DNA of 6,377 bases from Candidatus Bathyarchaeota archaeon. GTDB taxonomy: Archaea; Asgardarchaeota; Lokiarchaeia; Sigyniarchaeales; Sigyniarchaeaceae. The stretch is taken from positions 1 to 6,377 of the forward strand of contig WJJB01000426.1 in NCBI GenBank assembly GCA_014729935.1. The letters are read 5' to 3'. Each line of letters opens with the position of its first letter. Within the stretch, counting starts at the first letter, position 1. Under the pieces are notes generated by a model. It had not been told where the DNA came from and did no database searches. It saw nothing but the letters and a program-made list of their open reading frames with translations. A program made the translations under genes and the position numbers. Below are positions 1-5,349 of this stretch, piece by piece.

Positions 1-1
1 C

Positions 2-166
2 GGTATTGCAGCCAGCAGGGATCTCGCGTTATTCATTCAAAACCTTGTTGCAATCATGGGACAACATGCGCTCCGCCGGGGAATGCTACATGAGTTCCTT
101 GAAAGGGAACCTTACGTGAAGGAGATGTTAGTATACGAGCTGAAATCGGTGTTCATCATACCATGA
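2..166 (+). CDS. 3' end of an unrecognised gene (partial)
   Basis: An open frame enters from the left edge and ends at TGA 164-166, giving the last 54 residues of a protein (start GIAASRDLAL, end KSVFIIP). The visible part is rich in charged and hydrophobic residues in a helical pattern, with LRRGMLHEFLEREPYVKEML in the middle. I do not recognise the family and assign no function. Support that it is real comes from its junction: the stop overlaps the ATG of the phosphodiesterase gene in an ATGA (163-166), which is typical of translationally coupled genes in one operon. The other two + frames have stops in this stretch or run into the next gene. Its 5' end is outside the window. Confidence 0.6.
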   Translation, partial: GIAASRDLALFIQNLVAIMGQHALRRGMLHEFLEREPYVKEMLVYELKSVFIIP

Positions 167-924
167 GTTGGAACTGTGGCACGCCTACATGTGAGATCAT
201 TGGTCACAGGGGATGCGAGGGGTTGGCGCAAGGCAATTCCTTGGATGCCTTCGAAAAAGCCATAGAGATTCAGGTCGACCGGGTGGAATTTGACGTGCAA
301 GAAATCGTGGATGGAAGGTTGATCGTGTTCCACGACAAATTCATCCAAGTGGGAAAGGAGAGAACGGCAGTAGACTCCCTTGATAGAAAAGCATTACTTG
401 CAAGCCTGCAAGCAACCGAGAGAAGCATTCCATTACTAGAAACCGTGTTGAAAACATGCAAGGACAGGATACCCATACAGCTGGAAATGAAGGCACCGGA
501 CTTGCATGCCAAGGTACATCAAGCCTTGTTGCGAGCGGGTTTCCCCTCGTTCGACGTGACGGTGTCAGCCTTCAATCTCGATTGGCTGGTTGCCTTGAAG
601 GATATAGTTGCCGAATGGCATCCCGCGCAGCTTGTGTTCCTAGATGGCAAAGCGCGTCCCTCCATCAAGACTACCAAGCGGGTGTTGGACGTGGGTATTG
701 GATCCATTTCCATCCCTGCCCGACGTGTTACAAAGAAAATAGTGCATGAATTCCACGACTTGGGACTGAGGGTCTTGGGATATGGTGTTGGGGACCTGGG
801 ACTGGAAGGATGGCAGGTAAAACCATTATACAGGAGCCTTGTCTCCTCTGGAATTGATGGATTCACGTGTGCTTATCCGGAAGTAGCTCGCCAAGAAAGA
901 GATAGATTAAGCACCCGGCATTAG
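163..924 (+). CDS. Glycerophosphodiester phosphodiesterase family protein
   Basis: This 253-residue protein has the GDPD TIM-barrel motifs in order. They are GHRG at 14-17 (H15), VEFDV at 41-45 (metal ligands E42 and D44), VFHD at 55-58 (catalytic H57), IPLLETVL at 89-96, and the QLEMK strand at 106-110 (third acidic ligand E108). A late GIDGFTCAYPE matches the family's usual G-hD-G-ahhTD-P closing motif. Known members hydrolyse glycerophosphodiesters to glycerol phosphate and an alcohol with a divalent metal. There is no clear signal peptide, so a cytoplasmic enzyme is inferred. One oddity is that the usual PENT after HRG reads QGNS (23-26), losing the Pro and Glu. ATG 163 overlaps the preceding stop. 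The length is normal for the family. The substrate cannot be read from the sequence. Confidence 0.88.
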   Translation: MSWNCGTPTCEIIGHRGCEGLAQGNSLDAFEKAIEIQVDRVEFDVQEIVDGRLIVFHDKFIQVGKERTAVDSLDRKALLASLQATERSIPLLETVLKTCKDRIPIQLEMKAPDLHAKVHQALLRAGFPSFDVTVSAFNLDWLVALKDIVAEWHPAQLVFLDGKARPSIKTTKRVLDVGIGSISIPARRVTKKIVHEFHDLGLRVLGYGVGDLGLEGWQVKPLYRSLVSSGIDGFTCAYPEVARQERDRLSTRH

Positions 925-933
925 TTTCAAATA
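925..933 (+). promoter_or_regulatory. Possible TATA-like box before the C39-like gene
   Basis: TTTCAAATA directly follows the phosphodiesterase stop, about 55 bases upstream of the next ATG. It is the only A/T-rich element in the 59-base gap. If it acts as an archaeal TATA box, transcription would start near 955 and leave a leader of roughly 30 bases. The match to consensus is weak, and read-through from the upstream gene is equally possible. Confidence 0.25.
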
Positions 934-974
934 GAAGTGGTTCATGTATCATCCCATCCCATTGCAAGCCACTT

Positions 975-980
975 GGTGAT
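975..980 (+). promoter_or_regulatory. Ribosome binding site of the C39-like gene
   Basis: GGTGAT lies a few bases before ATG 984. GGTGA pairs with the 3' end of archaeal 16S rRNA. This favours ATG 984 over the in-frame ATG at 1014. Confidence 0.5.
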
Positions 981-983
981 ATC

Positions 984-1856
984 ATGGCACGCGTTGTATT
1001 GGAAAAGGAAGAAATGCAACATTACCAGCAGTTGCAAAGTGCATGCGGCATTGCGGCCTGCCTGATGATCCTTGCACCTGGCGTGAATGAAAGCATTGGG
1101 AATTTCCTTGATGCGGTGGGACAACGGGTGAAATCTACCTTCCCGTCCATGAGCGATTGGATAGATGATACCCAATCACGCCACCAAGTTGCCTGTGCTC
1201 TTATCATCCTGAAGGCAGCCCAGTCCAAGGAAATCCATGATTGTCTTACCGAATATGACCCGGAGAACTACGAATACATTCAAGAAGTGATAACCTACGA
1301 GCTCAGGAAACGGATGAAAGGAAAGGTGGGACGGGGGAAATCCTTGGAAAAACGCTTGGATTCGTACTTGAAGAATGGAAAGCTGGATAATGTCTTCCTG
1401 CGAGAATACACCACCAGGATAAAAACCGACGTGGAATTGAAGCTTCTTCTCGCATGCTTTGGGTACCGGTTCACCCGCTTTCCATATTCTCCTGATGGAA
1501 CCGGTTCGATCAATCTCGAGATGATCGATCACGTGATCAAGTCGGGGTTGATCCAAGACGATGCAATGAATAATTATGACGAGATCTTGGAATTCATGCT
1601 CACCTTCCTCAAAGTGAATTTCTCCAAGGGTCATGTCCTCATCAATACCGGGTTTCATTGGGTGCCTGCAGTCAAGCTGCAACTTGAAGATAGGCGATTT
1701 CCAGAATTATACTACCTGGACTCCACGCACCAGCAGGGTGACTTGGTCAAGCTGATGGAATGGAAATCCAGCAAGTGGTTTTACCTATTCCAGATGGACC
1801 CCAAGCTGAAAAAAGCCATAAGTTCCGTTGTTTCATCCATCATGGGCATTGACTAA
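984..1856 (+). CDS. Putative C39-like (papain-fold) cysteine peptidase
   Basis: This is a 290-residue protein of no family I can name exactly. Its N-terminus (YQQLQSACGIAACLMIL, 14-30) matches the C39 bacteriocin-processing peptidase signature: Q15 sits six residues before C21, followed by G and a hydrophobic helix. Near the C-terminus GFHWVPAV (H225) is followed by YYLDS (D246), the usual HWVVV and YhhLDP strands. C21, H225 and D246 would be the catalytic triad and Q15 the oxyanion residue. Cys and His are 204 residues apart, far more than I recall for C39 domains (about 80), so there is a long helical, partly basic insert (about 35-210). No ABC-transporter domain, transmembrane segment or signal peptide is visible, so it is probably a soluble stand-alone enzyme. 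It could instead be an inactive or transglutaminase-like relative. A possible Shine-Dalgarno at 975 supports ATG 984. Confidence 0.6.
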   Translation: MARVVLEKEEMQHYQQLQSACGIAACLMILAPGVNESIGNFLDAVGQRVKSTFPSMSDWIDDTQSRHQVACALIILKAAQSKEIHDCLTEYDPENYEYIQEVITYELRKRMKGKVGRGKSLEKRLDSYLKNGKLDNVFLREYTTRIKTDVELKLLLACFGYRFTRFPYSPDGTGSINLEMIDHVIKSGLIQDDAMNNYDEILEFMLTFLKVNFSKGHVLINTGFHWVPAVKLQLEDRRFPELYYLDSTHQQGDLVKLMEWKSSKWFYLFQMDPKLKKAISSVVSSIMGID

Positions 1857-1864
1857 TCATCATG

Positions 1865-1873
1865 TTTTTAAGA
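1865..1873 (+). promoter_or_regulatory. Possible TATA box of the histone gene
   Basis: TTTTTAAGA lies just after the C39-like stop codon, centred about 25 bases before GTG 1894. That is the spacing expected between an archaeal TATA box and a transcript that starts at or next to its initiation codon (a leaderless mRNA). No convincing purine-rich BRE precedes it, so this remains tentative. Confidence 0.35.
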
Positions 1874-1893
1874 GACACGCCGGTAACAAGCGA

Positions 1894-2133
1894 GTGAATG
1901 ATACCAAGCCGTGTACCTTGCCTCTAGCAGTGCTTGATCGGATATTCGTGGAACGAACAGACCTTTTCCCTGATCAGGACGCCGTGCTTGAATTATGCCG
2001 GATTCTCGAGGAGATTGGCGAGAGAATTGCTGAGATCGCACTAGAAGTGGTTAAAGAGGATGGCAGGAAGCAAATCATGGACAGGGACATGAAAAAAGCA
2101 TTCCAATATTGGAAGGAATTGTACATCGAGTGA
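1894..2133 (+). CDS. Archaeal histone-fold protein, acidic variant
   Basis: From GTG 1894 the product is 79 residues. It aligns without gaps to my recollection of HMfB: LPLAVLDRIF (9-18) corresponds to LPIAPIGRII, RILEEIGERIAEIALEVVK (36-54) to the long central helix, and DGRKQIMDRDM (56-66) to AGRKTIKAEDI. R58 and D65 preserve the fold's intramolecular salt bridge. Canonical archaeal histones dimerise and wrap DNA. Here the loop-1 arginine (HMfB R19) is F25, the T of loop 2 is Q60, the tetramer-interface H49 is E55, and the count is 18 acidic against 12 basic residues (net about -6). DNA binding may therefore be weak or altered. The frame is open back to TTG 1828, but that start would overlap the previous gene and add a non-histone extension. 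GTG 1894 has at most a weak Shine-Dalgarno. The stop overlaps a GTG (GTGA, 2130-2133) in the frame of the next gene. Confidence 0.78.
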   Translation: MNDTKPCTLPLAVLDRIFVERTDLFPDQDAVLELCRILEEIGERIAEIALEVVKEDGRKQIMDRDMKKAFQYWKELYIE

Positions 2134-2145
2134 GGAAAGCAACCA

Positions 2146-2156
2146 AGAGGAAAAGG
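2146..2156 (+). promoter_or_regulatory. Ribosome binding site of the M28 peptidase gene
   Basis: A purine run, AGAGGAAAAGG, ends 3 bases before ATG 2160, with its GAGG core 9 bases upstream of that ATG. This favours ATG 2160 over the in-frame GTG 2130, which has GGAAGGA (2111-2117) 12 bases ahead. Confidence 0.45.
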
Positions 2157-2159
2157 CAA

Positions 2160-3404
2160 ATGAATCGCGTGGAAATGGAAACTGAATTGGAGGACATCGT
2201 GCGATCAATCTCCTTCCCTCGATACTCGGGAACGGATGGATGGAAGAAAGCAAGGGAGATACTGCTATCACATTTCAAGCGGTTGGGATTCAACCATTCC
2301 GAGGAATCATTCACGGCTTCGGATTTTTTCATGCGCCGCGTGAATACCCTCCCGTATTTTATCACGGGTATTTACGTTGCAATCTTGACCATCGTGAATG
2401 TCTTTTTCGTGATTCCCGTAGCATCAATATTGATGGGAGCTTTTCTGGTGGTAATTGCCTTTACAATCGAGAAAATTATTCAAGCTATCAAGTACCCGGT
2501 TATTCATTCCAAGTTTGGCATCAAGCATGAAGCCACCAATATCTTGATCGAGAATCCCGTCCGAAAAAAAACCGAAAACCCCCGGCATGTCCTCTACTTC
2601 ATTGCCCACACGGATTCAAAATCCGAGACACCTTCCCCCCACGTCCTTTTCACCATTATATACCTGTCCATCTTTTTCGGTTCAATTATCGTTGGGATAC
2701 ATTCGGTCACCCGGGGATTGGTTCTACTCCTTGATGCAGGTGCCAAGGAAACATCTCCTTTTCATCCACATTTGTCTTATGGATTTGTTATCGCATTCGT
2801 TGACGCCCTGCGGGTCATCACCAGATACGGCCCAGGGAAATCACCCGGTGCCAATGATGATGGAACGGGTATTGCCATCCTGATGATGCTGGAAAAAGAA
2901 ATGGAAAGGCAAACGCTTGCTCTTGTTGATTTCAAATGCGTGTTGGTAGGTGCCGAGGAGCTTGGGGAAGTGGGAACCCACCATTTCATTTTAGCCAGGG
3001 AAGAACAGGGCGTGATGTTGAATCCAAGGAGGGATCACTTTGTCATCATCGATGGCATCGCAGGCAATAACATGTACTATTTCACCAGGGAGGGATGGAG
3101 AATGAGACCTTTCTCAGCATTTCTAGTGCCTCTATTTGATAATTTCCTCCAAGAACAGGATGGATTGGGAGATATTTCATTCAAGTCCATGTGGATGCCC
3201 CCTCCCGTTAACACGGATCATTCCGCAGTAATTTTCCACGGCCAGGATGCATTCGTCATCGCTAGCTCTGAAAATGTGAGCCATACTCCCGAAGACACGC
3301 CCGATAATGTGAATTTCACTGCCGTGGCGGCATTAGCTCGCGCTCTTCAGGATTTCATCATGTATATCGATACATCCCTTGAAAAACCTGATCATCGTGC
3401 ATGA
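2160..3404 (+). CDS. Membrane-anchored M28-family zinc aminopeptidase
   Basis: From ATG 2160 the product is 414 residues. It opens with the M28-type lead-in FPRYSGTDGW (19-28). All M28 metal-site motifs follow: AHTDS (149-153, H150 and D152), GANDDGTG (230-237, bridging Asp), GAEELG (264-269, catalytic and ligand Glu), VIIDG (D298) and SHTPEDT (374-380, H375). It should be a di-zinc exopeptidase. Unusually, residues about 64-103 form one or two transmembrane helices, and a further hydrophobic segment (about 162-181, perhaps more to 193) lies between the HxD and GANDDG motifs. Those motifs are about 80 residues apart, where soluble members have a short loop. The catalytic domain therefore seems tied to or inserted in the membrane; which side it faces is unclear. 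The frame is open upstream to GTG 2130, which overlaps the histone stop, and to TTG 2109. Confidence 0.85.
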   Translation: MNRVEMETELEDIVRSISFPRYSGTDGWKKAREILLSHFKRLGFNHSEESFTASDFFMRRVNTLPYFITGIYVAILTIVNVFFVIPVASILMGAFLVVIAFTIEKIIQAIKYPVIHSKFGIKHEATNILIENPVRKKTENPRHVLYFIAHTDSKSETPSPHVLFTIIYLSIFFGSIIVGIHSVTRGLVLLLDAGAKETSPFHPHLSYGFVIAFVDALRVITRYGPGKSPGANDDGTGIAILMMLEKEMERQTLALVDFKCVLVGAEELGEVGTHHFILAREEQGVMLNPRRDHFVIIDGIAGNNMYYFTREGWRMRPFSAFLVPLFDNFLQEQDGLGDISFKSMWMPPPVNTDHSAVIFHGQDAFVIASSENVSHTPEDTPDNVNFTAVAALARALQDFIMYIDTSLEKPDHRA

Positions 3405-3407
3405 TCA
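3389..3407. terminator. Inverted repeat at the convergent gene junction
   Basis: TGATCAT at 3389-3395 and ATGATCA at 3401-3407 are perfect inverted copies separated by CGTGC. The repeat covers the stop codon of the M28 gene and lies 10 bases from the stop of the converging ligase gene. It could fold in transcripts from either strand and serve as a shared 3' end. The stem is A/T-rich and only 7 bp, and no strong U-tract follows on either strand, so terminator function is speculative. The repeat itself is certain. Confidence 0.3.
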
Positions 3408-3416
3408 CCTGTTTCA

Positions 3417-4277
3417 CTATATCTCATCCTCCCTGGTGAAGCAGCTTCCCATGCCGGTTCCCTCCCTGTTGAAGATATACGCCGGATTGGAATGTTTTTC
3501 TCGTTCCATCCTTCTTGCAAGTTGCATCTCGGCTCTTTTCAATGGTTCCACATGTATCTTGGCTTTCCATTCTTCTTTCATGGCATCAACGATTGCACCT
3601 TTCAATGATTTCAGTATTTCTCCTTTATTCGGATTTCCAAGTAAATCCACCAAGGTGGTGAAGGATTGATGCATTTTCAACAAGATTGATGGTTCTATTA
3701 CCTTTCCCATCACTCCCAACATGGTGGGTAGATCATATGTGATGTTCACCGTGGAGTGCATGAACGTGAAGGTACCAGTGGAGAATATCGCTTGCCCTGC
3801 GATTTTTTTCCCCCCCACGGTGATATCCGAGTTGGATTGATACCGTGCATCGATGCCGATGGAACGTAGCGCGTGGACAATGGGCGAAGCGAGCAAGGCG
3901 TACCTGGATCCCAGCTTCAAGGGAAAACCATCGTCATGTTGATAGATGATGGATATCCCTACTTGGGAATCTTCATCTGGAACTCCCATGATGATGGCTC
4001 CACCCCCCGTGATGCGCCTTCCGACCTGTAATTGGCGGGAAGAGATGTATTCCATGTGTATATCCCCGGGATCTTGATGCAGTCCAAGCACCACGCAGGG
4101 AGGAGCAAATTGGTAGAACCGAATCACGTTTAGCTTGTTATCACTTGAGCCGCTTATAGCTGCTAATTCCACGAGTGCCTCGTCAATTGAAAGTCCCAAG
4201 TGAACTGGATATGCCTTATCATCCACCACGCGCCATTCTGCTGGCGGGATCCGGTAGTTCCTTGTGTTTTCAATCAA
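3417..4277 (-). CDS. lplA: Lipoate-protein ligase A family protein
   Basis: This 286-residue protein has the BPL/LplA catalytic fold. LGLSIDEAL (27-35) opens the domain. RRITGGGAI (87-95) is the nucleotide and lipoyl-binding RRxSGGG motif. SDITVGGKKIAGQA (150-163) carries the invariant lysine (K158), and MHSTVNI (173-179) matches the HGTLL strand. Such enzymes activate lipoate or octanoate as the acyl-AMP and transfer it to a carrier lysine. There is no cysteine between K158 and the C-terminal tail (only C279), so a LipM- or LipB-like octanoyltransferase using Cys is unlikely. About 80 residues follow the core, ending in a segment (REKHSNPAYIFNREG) that resembles the usual KY-x-W region. It may act as the accessory domain. 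The start is problematic: upstream of GTG codons 17-18, only TTG 4277 keeps the first strand (EWRVVD), and no clear Shine-Dalgarno precedes it. The gene follows the LipS1-like gene by 31 bases. Confidence 0.85.
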   Translation of the reverse strand: MIENTRNYRIPPAEWRVVDDKAYPVHLGLSIDEALVELAAISGSSDNKLNVIRFYQFAPPCVVLGLHQDPGDIHMEYISSRQLQVGRRITGGGAIIMGVPDEDSQVGISIIYQHDDGFPLKLGSRYALLASPIVHALRSIGIDARYQSNSDITVGGKKIAGQAIFSTGTFTFMHSTVNITYDLPTMLGVMGKVIEPSILLKMHQSFTTLVDLLGNPNKGEILKSLKGAIVDAMKEEWKAKIHVEPLKRAEMQLARRMEREKHSNPAYIFNREGTGMGSCFTREDEI

Positions 4278-4308
4278 TTTTGCATCAAAACCGTTCTAGT
4301 TCCCTGCA

Positions 4309-5346
4309 TCAACGTGATCTCTCAACCAAGGCACAGCACGTGTTATGTATTTGCAATTTTTTTCCCATTTCTATCGCCAAATCTATGGTTTCTTGCAGAG
4401 GGAATGCGATCCCGTTTAAACCAGATAATAATGCAGCCTTTTCGACTTGAAGCTTGTATTCGCCTGGGGGTTTTGCACAACCGAGCATTACGGGGATCCG
4501 TGGAAAGAAAATCCTCGCCAGGGTAAATAGGCGAGTCACCGTTTCCAACGGGGTTGGAGCAATATTCTCGAGAGGCGTGTCCTTTTGCGGCATGAGTATG
4601 ACCAAGACCAGCACGTCGGGTGGATTCCTTGAAAGCATCTGCAGAGCTCGATATTCTCCCTTTATCTTGCCTTCATGTAAGCCCAAGATCACGTGGGGCA
4701 TGACTGGAAGCCCGATGGATATGCAATCATTTACCATGTGAACATATTCAGTTGGGTGCCTGTTCAAGTGGCATATCCGTTCCAAGGTTTCCTTCGACCC
4801 ACACACGTCGAACATGATACCATCGATACCTGCTGCTTTCAACCGAGCCAAGTCTTTATTTTCCAGGAACCCGCTATGGATCAAGATCTTGATGTCATGT
4901 TGCTGCTTGATGCGTTTCAAGGCATCAATGATGGACATGATGGGAACCGTTCCCCTTTTATCTGATCCACCACTCACGAGTAAACCAATAGCCCCGTTAT
5001 CCAAGCATTCCAAGGCATCCCTCTCGAACTTGCCAGGTGATGATTGAATCATGGGATCAAGCATGGAACCCCTGCAATGATCGCATTGCAAGCTGCAAGC
5101 CGTGCCAGTAATTGACACGCTCTTGAATCCCTGATTTTGAACACGGGGGATGGTTTCCGTGGAATAGGAAGTTCCATCAAACGCTGGCGCGTGGAAATGC
5201 ATGGTATCATGAAACCAATGCCTGCATATATCCCGCGCGTGGTCTTGGATCAAGTTAAAAACTCCATCTTCCAGTAAAGCGATTTTAGTTGGATTTTTCC
5301 GTATTTCCTGGAGGATCTCTAATACACGGTCATTTACTTCCATCAT
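4309..5346 (-). CDS. lipS1: Radical-SAM protein, LipS1-like lipoyl synthase subunit
   Basis: This 345-residue protein is of the archaeal BioB-homologue type I recall as COG1856. The [4Fe-4S]/SAM motif is C84-X3-C88-X2-C91, in SITGTACSLQCDHCRG. LLVSGGSDKRG (122-132) is the SAM-contacting GGE-like strand. PHVILGLHEGKIKGE (217-231) and MLGCAKPPGEY (287-297) follow, and the chain ends with a CC pair (C337-C338). C290, C337 and C338 are candidate ligands for a second, sacrificial cluster. In Thermococcus, LipS1 and LipS2 together insert the two sulfurs at C6 and C8 of an octanoyl group. Assigning this protein to LipS1 rather than LipS2 rests on memory. Neighbours support the pathway: the LipS2-like stop is 3 bases upstream and the ligase is just downstream. 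Two tandem ATGs (5346, 5343) start it. There is no strong Shine-Dalgarno, so translational coupling is likely. A BioB-like role is the alternative. Confidence 0.8.
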   Translation of the reverse strand: MMEVNDRVLEILQEIRKNPTKIALLEDGVFNLIQDHARDICRHWFHDTMHFHAPAFDGTSYSTETIPRVQNQGFKSVSITGTACSLQCDHCRGSMLDPMIQSSPGKFERDALECLDNGAIGLLVSGGSDKRGTVPIMSIIDALKRIKQQHDIKILIHSGFLENKDLARLKAAGIDGIMFDVCGSKETLERICHLNRHPTEYVHMVNDCISIGLPVMPHVILGLHEGKIKGEYRALQMLSRNPPDVLVLVILMPQKDTPLENIAPTPLETVTRLFTLARIFFPRIPVMLGCAKPPGEYKLQVEKAALLSGLNGIAFPLQETIDLAIEMGKKLQIHNTCCALVERSR

Positions 5347-5349
5347 GAT

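Noticed and set aside
519..866. Long open frame on the - strand opposite the phosphodiesterase
   Set aside because: It is a shadow of a clear coding frame, with no family motifs or start signals.
935..974. AAGTGG and CCACTT inverted copies in the gap before the C39-like gene
   Set aside because: A 6-bp match with a loop of nearly 30 bases is easily expected by chance, and there is no sign of a riboswitch fold.
1527..1538. 12-bp perfect palindrome GATCACGTGATC in a GATC-rich stretch
   Set aside because: It lies inside the C39-like coding frame, where the codons spell an ordinary Ile-Asp-His-Val-Ile-Lys run. One isolated copy with no partner sites gives no reason to call it an operator.
1176..1682. 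168-codon open frame on the - strand opposite the C39-like gene
   Set aside because: Its composition and His/Pro-rich product look like an antisense shadow; the + frame has the recognisable catalytic motifs.
1828..1893. TTG-started N-terminal extension of the histone
   Set aside because: It would overlap the C39-like gene and add 22 residues with no match to the histone fold.
4293..4298. Possible upstream extension of the ligase gene
   Set aside because: An in-frame TAG at 4296-4298 blocks it, and no ATG or GTG lies between that stop and TTG 4277.
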